Assembly (NCBI RefSeq): GCF_037977055.1
Contig: NZ_CP150274.1
Span: 6,758,001-6,822,000, forward strand
Length of the DNA stretch: 64,000 nt
Reading direction: 5' to 3'
DNA from: Paenibacillus sp. FSL K6-1096
Lineage (GTDB): Bacteria; Bacillota; Bacilli; Paenibacillales; Paenibacillaceae
The translations under genes and the position numbers were made by a program. The stretch's first letter is position 1. Each line of letters starts with the position of its first letter. Of this stretch, positions 14,630 through 23,309 are shown piece after piece. The notes under the pieces were generated by a model. That model was not told the origin of the DNA. It searched no databases and was given only the letters and a program-made list of their open reading frames with translations.

Positions 14630-17600
14630 GAACGATTTTGAAGGCAAGATGGGTCATTATTGCGGTATGGCTGGCGGTGGCGGTTGGGTTATTCCTGAGT
14701 GCCCCGCCGATGTCGGAGCTGGTGCGCGAGAAGGGGCAAATCTCCGTTCCGGCAGGCTACTCCTCCTCAAGAGCCGCTGAGATTATGAAGGAGGTGGCGG
14801 CCGCCAAGAACGGGGAGACGGTGCATCAGGTGGCGCTGGTGTTCCATAAGCCGGAAGGGCTGACGGACGCTGATACTGAGAGCATCAAGCAAGGGATCGA
14901 GCAACTGGCCGGGGAGAAGGAAGCCCTGCAGCTCAGCACGGTGACCGATCCGTTCTCGCAGCCTGAGCTTAAGGATACGCTGGTGGCCAAGGACGGCAAA
15001 ACGATCATGGCCGCCTTATCGGTGCAGGGCGGAGAAGAGGCGGTAAAGGAGCTTCCGGCCAAGACGGCTGCCCTGCTGGATAAGGTTACGGCAGAGCACT
15101 ATATGACCAGTGAAGGCCTGATTACGGAGGATACGGTTGCCAGCTCGGAAGCCGGGCTCAAGAAGTCGGAGTACATCACGGTCGTGTTCATCCTCCTGAT
15201 CCTGTTCGTGGTGTTCCGCTCATTCGTGGCTCCATTTGTCCCGCTGATCACGGTGGGGCTAAGTTATATCGTGTCCCAGTCGGTGGTGGCTTTCCTGGTG
15301 GACCGGTTCGACTTTCCGCTGTCCACCTTCACCCAGATTTTCATGGTTGCCGTCATGTTCGGGATCGGGACCGACTACTGTATCCTGCTGATCAGCCGCT
15401 TCAAGGAGGAGCTGGTCCAGTCTGAGGATACCAAGAGCGCTATTATCGCGACTTACCGCAATGCAGGCAAAACAGTCTTCTTCTCGGGACTCGCAGTGTT
15501 CGTCGGCTTCGTGGCAATCGGCCTGTCCCAGTTCATGCTCTACCGTTCTGCAGTGGCGGTGGCAGTCGGTATCGCGGTGATGCTGCTGGCACTAGTGACG
15601 GTGGTACCGTTCTTTATGGCTGTGCTTGGTCCCAAGCTGTTCTGGCCGTCGCGCGGCAAGCTGGAGCATAGCGAGAGCCGGCTCTGGGGAGCGGCAGGCT
15701 CGTTCTCGCTGAAGCGGCCTTGGGCTGCGCTGCTGATTGTGGCGGCGATTGTGGTGCCGTTCCTGCTGACCTACAGCGGGAAGCTGAGCTTCAACAGCCT
15801 GGATGAGATCGGGCCGAATTACGCCTCAGTCAAAGGGTTCAATATCATCGCAGACAGCTTCGGTCCGGGTGAATCCATGCCGGGCAAGCTTGTCATCAAG
15901 AATGATGACCGGATGGATAATGCGGAATATATAGGTCTTGCCGAGAAAATCAGCCGCGAGCTGCAGAAGGTGGACGGCGTCAAGGCGGTACGCAGCATGT
16001 CGCGTCCGACCGGCGAGCAGATCAATGACTTCCTGATCCCTACCCAGGTCGCTACCTTAGCTGACGGTCTGGATCAAAGCAATGAAGGCTTAGCCAAAAT
16101 TCAGAACGGGCTGAGCGAAGCGAGCAAGCAGCTGAAGGATAACGGACCGAAGCTGGCTGAAGCTGCCTCAGGCAGCGCCAAGCTGACCCAAGGGACGGTT
16201 GAGCTGAAAAAAGGCATTGCCGCGCTGGGTGACGGCTTGACGAAGATCGAGCGCGGCATCCGCAGCGGCTCCGCCGGAGCCGGCGAGATCAAGGCGGGCC
16301 TCTCGCAGGCGGCGGCCAGCGCGAAGCAGCTGGCGGATGCGAATGCCGCACTGCTGGAGGGCTACAAGAAGATCGGCAGCGGGCTGAACGCGCTGGATGG
16401 CGGGCTTAGCGGCCTGCAGACCCAGCTTCAGGCCGTGGCGGATGCACTGACCGGTCTGGGCGGCGCGTTCACGGGACTGGAGGCTGCTCATCCCGAGCTG
16501 CAGCAGGATGTGAATTACCAGACCATTAAGGGTACGGTCACCCAGAGCGGCACCGGCGCTGCTAAGCTGGCGGGCGGACTCGGCCAGATCTCGGATCAGC
16601 TGGGTGGTGCTGCTGCCGGATTAACAGAAGCCAATGCCGGTTATACCAAGGCGGCCGCAGGGCAGGCGGCGCTGGCGAAGGGCCTGAACCAGCTTATAGC
16701 CGGTATCGGCCAGCTGCAATCCGGCCTCAATCAGGCCGCAGACGGCCAGGGGCAGATTGTCGGCAAGATTCCGTCCATCACCAGCGGCCTGGATCAGCTG
16801 CAGGGCGGCCAGAAGCAGCTTGCTGACGGCTTCGGTGAGCTGACCGGCCAGCTCGGCCAGCTGACCGACGGCCTTACACAGAGCGCGGACGGCCTGGGCC
16901 AGATCACCGGCGGCCTCAGCTCCGCACAGGATTATCTCAAGCAGATTGAGGCACTTAAGGACGATGAGCTGAGCGGGTTCTTCGTACCGGCCGAAGCGCT
17001 GGAAGCCAAGGGCATTCAGCAGGTATTCGACAACTACCTGTCGGGAGACCGCAAGGTCATGACGCTGGATGTTGTTTTTGCCGGCAACCCGTACAGCTCT
17101 GAGGCGATTGACAGTGTTCCGCAGATACAGGCAGCGGTAGACCGTGCGGTTGCAGGCACCAAGCTGGAGAATGCGGAAATCGCCATGAGCGGTGTGACCA
17201 GCATTTACAATGACATGCAGCAGATTTCCAATGAGGACTATACGCGCACCGTTATTCTGATGCTGGCCGGCATTCTTCTCATCCTGATCGTACTGTTCCG
17301 TTCGGTCATTATGCCGCTGTATGTTATTGTCTCGCTGCTGATTACCTACTTCACGGCGCTTGGCATCACCGAAGCGATCTTCGTGCATCTGCTGAACTAT
17401 TCGGGCATCACCTGGACGACGCCGTTCTTCAGCTTCGTCATGCTGATTGCCCTTGGGGTAGACTACAGTATCTTCCTGATGGACCGCTTCAATGAGAACA
17501 AGACCTGGGATGTGCGTGAAGCCATCCTGCACGCTATGCGCAACATGGGAACGGTCATTCTGTCCGCCGTGATCATCCTGGGCGGAACCTTCGCCTCGAT

Positions 17601-17784
17601 GTATCCGTCCGGGGTGCTGTCGATGATGCAGATTGCCACGGTCGTGCTGTCCGGTCTGGCGCTGTACGCCCTGGTCTTCCTGCCATTCTTCGTGCCGGTA
17701 ATGGTGCGGATGTTCGGTAAGGCCAACTGGTGGCCGTTCACTCCGGCGACGGGCGAGGACCAGCCTAGATCTCTGGATGTGTAA
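14626..17784 (+). CDS. MMPL/RND-family exporter (YdfJ-like)
   Basis: 1052 residues with the two-repeat MMPL fold. There is one membrane segment at 7-27, five around 180-340, one near 368 and five at about 885-1040. Motifs include GIGTDYCILLISRFKEEL and GVDYSIFLMDRFNE, the matched proton-relay helices (GxDY) of each half. The second outer loop is unusually long (about 470-800). It contains many glycine-punctuated repeats such as LxxGLxQLxxGxxQL, predicted as a long alpha-helical stalk like that of YhgE/Pip proteins. The start is TTG 14626, overlapping the MarR stop. It probably exports lipids or hydrophobic drugs; the substrate is unknown. Confidence 0.88.
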   Translation: MRTILKARWVIIAVWLAVAVGLFLSAPPMSELVREKGQISVPAGYSSSRAAEIMKEVAAAKNGETVHQVALVFHKPEGLTDADTESIKQGIEQLAGEKEALQLSTVTDPFSQPELKDTLVAKDGKTIMAALSVQGGEEAVKELPAKTAALLDKVTAEHYMTSEGLITEDTVASSEAGLKKSEYITVVFILLILFVVFRSFVAPFVPLITVGLSYIVSQSVVAFLVDRFDFPLSTFTQIFMVAVMFGIGTDYCILLISRFKEELVQSEDTKSAIIATYRNAGKTVFFSGLAVFVGFVAIGLSQFMLYRSAVAVAVGIAVMLLALVTVVPFFMAVLGPKLFWPSRGKLEHSESRLWGAAGSFSLKRPWAALLIVAAIVVPFLLTYSGKLSFNSLDEIGPNYASVKGFNIIADSFGPGESMPGKLVIKNDDRMDNAEYIGLAEKISRELQKVDGVKAVRSMSRPTGEQINDFLIPTQVATLADGLDQSNEGLAKIQNGLSEASKQLKDNGPKLAEAASGSAKLTQGTVELKKGIAALGDGLTKIERGIRSGSAGAGEIKAGLSQAAASAKQLADANAALLEGYKKIGSGLNALDGGLSGLQTQLQAVADALTGLGGAFTGLEAAHPELQQDVNYQTIKGTVTQSGTGAAKLAGGLGQISDQLGGAAAGLTEANAGYTKAAAGQAALAKGLNQLIAGIGQLQSGLNQAADGQGQIVGKIPSITSGLDQLQGGQKQLADGFGELTGQLGQLTDGLTQSADGLGQITGGLSSAQDYLKQIEALKDDELSGFFVPAEALEAKGIQQVFDNYLSGDRKVMTLDVVFAGNPYSSEAIDSVPQIQAAVDRAVAGTKLENAEIAMSGVTSIYNDMQQISNEDYTRTVILMLAGILLILIVLFRSVIMPLYVIVSLLITYFTALGITEAIFVHLLNYSGITWTTPFFSFVMLIALGVDYSIFLMDRFNENKTWDVREAILHAMRNMGTVILSAVIILGGTFASMYPSGVLSMMQIATVVLSGLALYALVFLPFFVPVMVRMFGKANWWPFTPATGEDQPRSLDV

Positions 17785-17809
17785 CGTTCTGTAATATATG
17801 ATAGGACAC

Positions 17810-17855
17810 AGCAAAAGAGCAGACTTTCGCTACTAAGCGGAGTCTGCTTTTTGCT
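17810..17855 (+). terminator. Terminator of the marR-mmpL operon
   Basis: AGCAAAAGAGCAGACTTTCGC pairs imperfectly with AGCGGAGTCTGCTTTTTGCT. Confidence 0.8.
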
Positions 17856-17919
17856 GTTGGGGAAATTATGATTTACATCTGCCGGAGAATAAGTGCTGTT
17901 TACGAAGGAGAAGGCTGAA

Positions 17920-18024
17920 ATGTATGCGGAAAACCGAATTCGTGTTGCTGTTCATGAACAGCGTAGAAAAAATATTTGCAACAAGGTAACCTTAAGCCTC
18001 TGTGCCTCATCTAATCAGCTATAG
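17920..18024 (+). CDS. Possible 34-residue leader peptide upstream of the ECF sigma gene
   Basis: An ATG at 17920 sits 9 bases behind a strong GAAGGAG and opens a short frame ending TAG at 18022-18024. The peptide is basic (MYAENRIRVAVHEQRRKN at the start). Its second half overlaps the predicted ECF promoter. The good ribosome site is the only positive evidence, so a spurious frame is quite possible. Apart from this and the promoter and terminator listed, the stretch 17785-18076 holds nothing recognised. Confidence 0.25.
   Translation: MYAENRIRVAVHEQRRKNICNKVTLSLCASSNQL
17985..18014 (+). promoter_or_regulatory. Candidate ECF-sigma promoter
   Basis: GGTAACCTT (-35, 17985-17993) and CATCTAA (-10, 18008-18014) at 16-17 base spacing. 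This resembles the AACC / CGTCTAA pattern of autoregulated ECF promoters, 63 bases before the sigma gene. Confidence 0.45.
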
Positions 18025-18076
18025 TGACAAAGTTAGCCGGGATGCAGCAGCTTCCTGAAGGAAGGGGAGATGGGAT

Positions 18077-18610
18077 TTGGACAGAGAGCAAGAAGACCTC
18101 GTCAGGCGTGCGCAAGCAGGTGATCATGAGGTTTTCATTCAGTTGCTGAAGAACCTTGAAAGAAGAATGTACAGTGTAGCTAAATCCATTGTCAGAAATG
18201 ACGAGGATGGTGCAGATGCGATGCAAGAGACGATACTCAAAGCCTATAAATCGCTATCTGCCTTGAAGGACGCAGCTTTCTTCAACACTTGGATCTTTCG
18301 GATTCTGATTAACGAATGCAATATGATTCTGCGCAGACGAGAGCGTGTGATAGTTGTGCCTGAGCCTTCTGAGAGAAATCATCCGTCGTCTCCACCGGAG
18401 AAGGACATGGACCTTCATAACGCCATCAGCAGACTTGAAGAAATCTCGCGGACGATTGTAACGCTTCACTACTATCAGGGGTTGACACTCCAGGAGATTG
18501 CCGGGTTGCTGGAGCTGTCGGAGGGTGCCGTCAAGACCAGGCTGCATAGAGCCAGGAGAACGCTGCATCAATACCTTACAGAACCTGTAGAAAGGAAGAT
18601 GAACGGATGA
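18077..18610 (+). CDS. ECF RNA polymerase sigma factor (SigV/SigW-like)
   Basis: 177 residues with both ECF regions. Region 2 holds EVFIQLLKNLERRMYSVAKS and DAMQETILKAYKSLSALKD (core binding, -10 recognition). Region 4 holds ISRTIVTLHYYQGLTLQEIA and LSEGAVKTRLHRARRTLHQY (the -35 helix-turn-helix). The start is TTG 18077, 7 bases after GGGGAG. The stop overlaps the ATG of the membrane anti-sigma-like gene (ATGA), the usual arrangement for sigma/anti-sigma pairs. The inducing stress is not visible. Confidence 0.9.
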   Translation: MDREQEDLVRRAQAGDHEVFIQLLKNLERRMYSVAKSIVRNDEDGADAMQETILKAYKSLSALKDAAFFNTWIFRILINECNMILRRRERVIVVPEPSERNHPSSPPEKDMDLHNAISRLEEISRTIVTLHYYQGLTLQEIAGLLELSEGAVKTRLHRARRTLHQYLTEPVERKMNG

Positions 18611-19725
18611 ATCAACATGAATTAGAGGATCGGCTGGCAGGCCTCAGGGAAGAGCAACTCCCCGATCTGCCGGACCTTGTGCAATCTCGAATGCAGAGGG
18701 CTTACCAGCTGATTCGTGAAGAGAGGGAACCTGAACGAAGTTCACGCAGCAGGAAACCGCGTACCTTGCGGTCCCGGATATGGAAGATTGGAGCATTGAT
18801 GGCCGGAGTACTGATACTGACAGTAAGCCTCGGATTTGTGTCTCCGGCTATGGCAGAAACGCTGAGAACTATTCCGTTCCTTGAGAGTATATTCCGGTTG
18901 GCCGGGGACAAGGGATTGCAAAAGGCCAGTGAGAGCAGCATAACAGAGGATATCAGGCAGACCGTTACACAAGGCGGGATGACGCTAACCGTATCGGAAC
19001 AAATGTATGACGGAAGCCGTCTGTCGCTGGTGCTGACCCGGTCGAAGGGCGTGTATACGCACAAGTCTTTTTCAGATACATGGGCTATCCCTGATCCGAA
19101 GACAGGCCGTCTCAACCGGCCCATCGATTTCTATGTCAACGGAGAGCTTGTTAATACGGGAGTGGAGATTGCACCCGGCGGGCCGGAGGCCCCCGATTCT
19201 GTCATTGTTACAGCTCTAAATTCAGGGAATTTGCAGCTTCCGGGCAGCTTTGATTTCAAAATGTCTGTCTATCTTCCCGGATTTGCCGACCCGTTCATTT
19301 TTGAGTTCCCCGTAACCCGCCAAGTACCGGAGAGCTTCGTTCTTACACCGGATATCCTGAAAACTCATGATCACATTAATCTGATGATTAAACGGCTGGA
19401 GGTAAGTACTACTTCAACTCAGCTGACGGTAGAACTACAAGGAGAACCAGGGGCGCACATTACGGCTATAGAAGCAAACATTCCGGACAAATATAAGGTG
19501 AATGGTCACTTCCCGGTCCAGTTTGAACTTTCAGACGAGCAAGGGCGGGAAGTTAAGGGGCTCGGCAGCACCGGCGGGACGGGCGAAGGCAATTTCTTAT
19601 TCCATAATTTTAACTATGAACCGTTTGAGACGATCCCGGCCCGTATCACCATTAAGCCTGCCATTTGGAAGGATGGACAGAAGCTGTACATTCCCGAGCT
19701 GGAGATCACTGTTCCGGTAAAATAA
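18607..19725 (+). CDS. DUF4179-type membrane protein, probable anti-sigma factor
   Basis: 372 residues. A cytoplasmic N-terminus (1-58) with helical LEDRLAGLREEQLPDLPDLV is followed by one membrane segment (about 60-82, IGALMAGVLILTVSLGF). A large extracellular region then carries the DUF4179 start (AETLRTIPFLESIFRLAGDKG) and a second beta-rich domain of the DUF5643 type. Proteins like this are encoded directly after ECF sigma factors in Firmicutes and are thought to hold the sigma factor at the membrane. The four-base overlap with the sigma gene supports stoichiometric expression. A strong terminator follows. The anti-sigma role is an inference from context. Confidence 0.82.
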   Translation: MNQHELEDRLAGLREEQLPDLPDLVQSRMQRAYQLIREEREPERSSRSRKPRTLRSRIWKIGALMAGVLILTVSLGFVSPAMAETLRTIPFLESIFRLAGDKGLQKASESSITEDIRQTVTQGGMTLTVSEQMYDGSRLSLVLTRSKGVYTHKSFSDTWAIPDPKTGRLNRPIDFYVNGELVNTGVEIAPGGPEAPDSVIVTALNSGNLQLPGSFDFKMSVYLPGFADPFIFEFPVTRQVPESFVLTPDILKTHDHINLMIKRLEVSTTSTQLTVELQGEPGAHITAIEANIPDKYKVNGHFPVQFELSDEQGREVKGLGSTGGTGEGNFLFHNFNYEPFETIPARITIKPAIWKDGQKLYIPELEITVPVK

Positions 19726-19728
19726 CAC

Positions 19729-19773
19729 AAACAGCCTCCGGTCCCCGCAATTCACTTGGGCCGGAGGCTGTTT
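19729..19773. terminator. Bidirectional terminator
   Basis: AAACAGCCTCCGG and CCGGAGGCTGTTT are perfect 13-base arms between convergent genes. Confidence 0.85.
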
Positions 19774-19797
19774 ATGTTGGAATTATAGCGAAGATAC

Positions 19798-20469
19798 CTA
19801 TCGCATCTTCGCAAAATAACTGCGCAGCGCCCAGCCGCGTTCCTGGCGCTTCTTATATTTGGGCAGGGAGCGGTAGACGGCCAGCGATTCGTTAAAAGCA
19901 AGCTTGGCGTCCTCCGTCCGGCCCAGTGCCTTGTACATGGAACCGGCCAGATAATAAGCTTCGCTGGAGGAGGACTGGATCTCCTGGAACTGGCTCACAT
20001 AATGCAGCGCCCTGTCCTGGTCCACATGGCGGAAGATCTCGGCCAGGCGGAGATAAGGCTGCCCGTATTGCGCCCGGCGGTTGATGTCCAGCCCCTTGAG
20101 CATCTGGGCTTCGCCTTCGGCAAGCTGCCCCAGCTTCAGGTTGGCGTAACCCAGCTCCACCCAGTATTCCGCAGAGGTCTCGTAACGGTCGGCAATGGCC
20201 GTCAGCAGCTCTTTGGCTTCGCTGTAGCGCTTGCGCTCAATCAGCAGCCGGGACAGATCGAACTTGGCGGATACATCGTTCGGGTTCTGGGCAATGGTCA
20301 GACGCAGCCTGGAGATCTGGCGGCTGCGCCGGAAGGGCTTGGCGAAGCTGGGAAGAATGCCGACATAACGGCGGTCCAGGAAATACAGGACGACAAGCAG
20401 GATGATCAGTGCGAGAAACGGATTACCGAGCAGCCGGTACAGCAGCAGGAAACCGATAAATTTCATCAT
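19798..20469 (-). CDS. Membrane-anchored TPR protein
   Basis: 223 residues. Two hydrophobic N-terminal stretches (about 3-35, FIGFLLLYRLL and LALIILLVVLYFLD) anchor it. From residue 55 there are about four tetratricopeptide repeats (for example NDVSAKFDLSRLLIERKRYS, SAEYWVELGYANLKLGQLAE and SEAYYLAGSMYKALGRTEDA). TPRs bind protein partners; none is evident here. GGAGGG lies 12 bases before the start; a second ATG follows immediately. Function unknown. Confidence 0.8.
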   Translation of the reverse strand: MMKFIGFLLLYRLLGNPFLALIILLVVLYFLDRRYVGILPSFAKPFRRSRQISRLRLTIAQNPNDVSAKFDLSRLLIERKRYSEAKELLTAIADRYETSAEYWVELGYANLKLGQLAEGEAQMLKGLDINRRAQYGQPYLRLAEIFRHVDQDRALHYVSQFQEIQSSSSEAYYLAGSMYKALGRTEDAKLAFNESLAVYRSLPKYKKRQERGWALRSYFAKMR

Positions 20470-20726
20470 GAGTTATGAATTCCCTCCATTACAGTTATGT
20501 ACATAGTAGCTTCCTGCGGGCAGATGAGCAGCAGGGCAATTATACCATATCCTCCTTTTTCAAGGCCATGCCTAAAAGCAGAGACGGTATCTCCCCGGCA
20601 GCCCTGCTGTATTTGACAGTCTGCCGGAGGAAGTCTTAAGCTGTGGGTATAGCCAAATTGTCCCATTACTATATTAGCTTGTGTAGAAGCTTGTATTCAA
20701 TGAATCTGCTGAGAGAAGGAAGAAGA

Positions 20727-21728
20727 ATGAAGACACTTGCGAGTGAAGTCAGACTGCGTCCGCTGGGCCAGTCCGAATTGTCCGTATCGCCGCTGGGCCT
20801 CGGCTGCTGGCAGTTCAGCCGGGGGAGCGGCATCGTAGGCCGGTATTGGAGCAATCTCAGCGACGCAGATATTCTGGAGATTGTGCGGGTCAGCCTGGAA
20901 GGCGGCATGAACTGGGTGGATACGGCAGAGATCTATGGCGGCGGCAAATCAGAGCAGGCCCTGGCCCATGTGCTCGATCAGCTCCATAAGGAAGGCAGTC
21001 CCCACGCCGCTCCGCTGATCGCGACCAAGTGGTGGCCGCTGCTGCGGACCGCAGGCTCAATTACCGCCACGATTGACCAGCGCGTCGCTGCTCTGGGCGG
21101 AAGAGGCATCGATCTGTATCAGATTCACCAGCCGTTCTCGTTATCCTCCATTGCCAGTGAGATGAAAGCGATGGCCGGACTGGTGAAGGCAGGCAAGATT
21201 CGTTACGTCGGTGTCAGCAACTATTCGGCCAAGCAGATGACCGAAGCGCACCGGTTGTTAAGCACGTACGGCCTTCATCTGGTCTCCAATCAGGTCAAAT
21301 ACAACCTGCTGGACCGCAGTATCGACCGGAACGGCACCATGGCTGCGGCCAAGGAGCTGGGCATCTCGATTATTGCCTATTCCCCGCTTCAGCAGGGCAT
21401 CCTCACCGGCCGCTTCCATAATGATCCTTCGCAGGTGGCTGCTGTCTCGCGCTCCCGGCGGATGATGTCCGGCCTGGATGACAAGAGCCTGGCCCGCAGC
21501 AAGCCGCTAATATCTTCCCTGACTGCGCTGGCTGACAAATACGGGGTGACCCCCGGGCAGATTGCGCTGAACTGGCTGATTCATTATCATGACGACACTG
21601 TAGTTGCCATTCCCGGCGCGTCCAAGGCCCGCCATGCCCGCGAGAATGTCAGCGCTATGACCTTCGTGCTGGAGCGGGAGGAGCTGGAGCTCCTGAATGA
21701 GGCCTCCTGGGCTGCCTTAAAGAAGTAG
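20727..21728 (+). CDS. Aldo/keto reductase
   Basis: 333 residues with the AKR barrel and catalytic tetrad in place: Asp and Tyr in WVDTAEIYGGGKSE, Lys in LIATKWWP and His in YQIHQPF. The NADPH-binding C-terminal segment IPGASKARHARENV is also typical. It reduces aldehydes or ketones with NADPH in the cytosol. I chose ATG 20727 behind GAGAAGGAAG rather than the in-frame GTG at 20643. Substrate unknown. Confidence 0.88.
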   Translation: MKTLASEVRLRPLGQSELSVSPLGLGCWQFSRGSGIVGRYWSNLSDADILEIVRVSLEGGMNWVDTAEIYGGGKSEQALAHVLDQLHKEGSPHAAPLIATKWWPLLRTAGSITATIDQRVAALGGRGIDLYQIHQPFSLSSIASEMKAMAGLVKAGKIRYVGVSNYSAKQMTEAHRLLSTYGLHLVSNQVKYNLLDRSIDRNGTMAAAKELGISIIAYSPLQQGILTGRFHNDPSQVAAVSRSRRMMSGLDDKSLARSKPLISSLTALADKYGVTPGQIALNWLIHYHDDTVVAIPGASKARHARENVSAMTFVLEREELELLNEASWAALKK

Positions 21729-21765
21729 CCGGGAACAATCTATACGTCTGGTGGTGAACCCATAT

Positions 21766-22134
21766 ATGAGCGAAAAGTGCTGGCTGGTGGTGCAGTATCC
21801 CCTAAAGAGTGCCAAGGGAAGCCAGCGTGATGAATGGCTGAGAAGCAAAGTGACGGAATACCTGAACCTGTTCCTAGAAGAGGCGGAGCTGGGTTACGTA
21901 GACGGTTATGATATGGGGAGAAGCGTGGCCGACCCGGGTAAATATGTGCTTAACCTGTTCTGTGTAGTGGCCGATGAACAACGCGGAATCGCCCTCGTCA
22001 AAAAAGTACTGAAAGAGCACAGGCTGGATTATACACGGATCACCATCGCGACCATGCTTTATGGGGATGGAGACGGAGGCACGTATACTTTGAAGTATGC
22101 CTCTAAGAAGGGCGTGACGGAGTTTTCGTTATAA
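21766..22134 (+). CDS. Conserved-looking hypothetical protein
   Basis: 122 residues from ATG 21766; a GTG at 21751 is an alternative. The protein looks like a compact alpha/beta domain (CWLVVQYPLKSAKGSQRDEW at the start, YVLNLFCVVADEQRGIALVKK in the middle). I recognise no family. It follows the reductase by 37 bases and could share its transcript. A terminator follows. Confidence 0.6.
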   Translation: MSEKCWLVVQYPLKSAKGSQRDEWLRSKVTEYLNLFLEEAELGYVDGYDMGRSVADPGKYVLNLFCVVADEQRGIALVKKVLKEHRLDYTRITIATMLYGDGDGGTYTLKYASKKGVTEFSL

Positions 22135-22169
22135 CAGGCAAGTGCGAAGCTTTATGCAAAATACGATGA

Positions 22170-22216
22170 TAGCGGCGGGTCCTGACTTAGATTTAAGTCC
22201 GGGTCCGCCGCTATTT
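22170..22216 (+). terminator. Terminator
   Basis: TAGCGGCGG (22170-22178) pairs with CCGCCGCTA (22205-22213), with a further short stem inside and TTTTT after. Confidence 0.75.
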
Positions 22217-22342
22217 TTGCATAATCATCCAAAGGTTTCGAGAAAAACTGTTTAGGATTGGAAAGAGCGGTTTATATAAGGGGTAAGATGCTTCGCAGTC
22301 ACGCAAATATGAGTCAAGACTATGGAGGGAGGTTGAACCTTA

Positions 22343-22501
22343 ATGAGTATGAGCGTACATAATCTTATGGCTTTTAATCATAAGTTTTTTAGACCTCAGC
22401 CTGTGCCCGAGCTCAAGATGCAGCGGCATGACGACAAAGCCAAGAGCTTCCAGGATGTCCTGGAGGAGAAGCTGAGCGCATACGGAGACAAGAAGAAATA
22501 A
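22343..22501 (+). CDS. Small 52-residue protein
   Basis: ATG 22343 lies 10 bases after GGAGGGAGG, and the frame runs 52 codons to TAA. The peptide starts MSMSVHNLMAFNHKFFRP and ends with an amphipathic, Lys-rich helix (KSFQDVLEEKLSAYGDKKK). The FQDVLEEKL motif recalls short FliK/flagellar-operon peptides, but that likeness is too weak for a call. It has its own upstream space and a downstream terminator, so it is probably real. Confidence 0.55.
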   Translation: MSMSVHNLMAFNHKFFRPQPVPELKMQRHDDKAKSFQDVLEEKLSAYGDKKK

Positions 22502-22584
22502 TCTGTTAACGGCTTGGACTACTATACACAACTGATAATACACGCATATACGCAAAAAATAACGCGGCCTAATATATCACACAG

Positions 22585-22620
22585 AAACAGGTGCCTTCCT
22601 TAACCGGAAGGCACCTGTTT
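22585..22620. terminator. Bidirectional terminator
   Basis: AAACAGGTGCCTTCC and its exact complement with a 6-base loop, between the small protein gene and the HNH gene. Confidence 0.9.
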
Positions 22621-22654
22621 GCGCTGTGATAACACTGGCTGCTATGTAACCGGA

Positions 22655-22960
22655 TTAGCGTCTGCCCCGGACCCGCTTCGACTTCCGGAGCTTGGGCTCG
22701 GCGCCCGGCGGCTGCTTCTGAATCCATCTCAGATAGGCAGCGATTTGCGGATCGCTGCGGAGACGGTCCAGGGTCGTGAGTTCAAGCGCCACAAGATCAT
22801 TATTGGTATACAAGGCATGAATCTGCCGGTGGCAGGCCTTGCATAATTGCGCAGTGCCAAGCAGCGTGCCGCCCAGCTCGCGGGGCGTCAGATGATGCAC
22901 GGTTGTTGCCAGAGGCGAGCGGCCGCACAGCTCACACGTATCCGGGGCGCCGGGCTTCAC
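22655..22960 (-). CDS. HNH endonuclease-like protein
   Basis: 101 residues with a compact HNH/zinc-ribbon core: CELCGR, then TVHHLTPRELGG (paired His), then LCKACHRQIHALYTN (CxxCH...H). The two CxxC pairs would bind structural zinc and the HH...H set the catalytic metal. The C-terminus is very basic (KLRKSKRVRGRR), fit for DNA contact. The GTG start at 22960 lies 3 bases after the stop of the upstream small gene, so both are one operon. Related stand-alone HNH proteins occur widely in Bacilli without known role; there is no intron or phage context. Confidence 0.82.
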   Translation of the reverse strand: MKPGAPDTCELCGRSPLATTVHHLTPRELGGTLLGTAQLCKACHRQIHALYTNNDLVALELTTLDRLRSDPQIAAYLRWIQKQPPGAEPKLRKSKRVRGRR

Positions 22961-22963
22961 CGG

Positions 22964-23176
22964 TCAGGACCGCACTTCAAAGAATTCGCAGCGGCTGCGC
23001 GGATAATAGGTCAAATCACTGACGCGGGACTGGATCACTACATCCGAATCAGTGAACCGCACGATGGTCGCGCCGGAATTCACCAGATGGTCGTCCTGGA
23101 ACACACGGACAGGCAGCTTGCGGTCCACTGCTTCCTGCAGATCGCGGTCGGTCAGCAAGGGACGGTTAATAGGCAT
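22964..23176 (-). CDS. Small hypothetical protein upstream of the HNH gene
   Basis: 70 residues with a good AAGGAG before ATG 23176. It is predicted to be beta-rich (VRVFQDDHLVNSGATIVRF, DSDVVIQSRVSDLTYYPR). No family was recognised. The tight spacing with the HNH gene (3 bases) suggests linked function. Confidence 0.65.
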   Translation of the reverse strand: MPINRPLLTDRDLQEAVDRKLPVRVFQDDHLVNSGATIVRFTDSDVVIQSRVSDLTYYPRSRCEFFEVRS

Positions 23177-23309
23177 AAGGGGGAATCTCCTTTACAGATA
23201 TCTAGGAATCATTGCGGGTTCCAATGCTCTACTAGCATACCCTTGCCTGGACTACAAATCCATATTGCCCGGACTGCTAATGAAGGCCTCCCTCGTAGAA
23301 TCCCCTCCC

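Noticed and set aside
16621..17814. 397-codon frame antisense to the MMPL gene
   Set aside because: Shadow of a high-GC coding region; the opposite strand has all MMPL motifs.
22260..22342. c-di-GMP riboswitch before the small protein gene
   Set aside because: An ACGCAAA string is present, but the required P1-P3 stems and tetraloop receptor are not.
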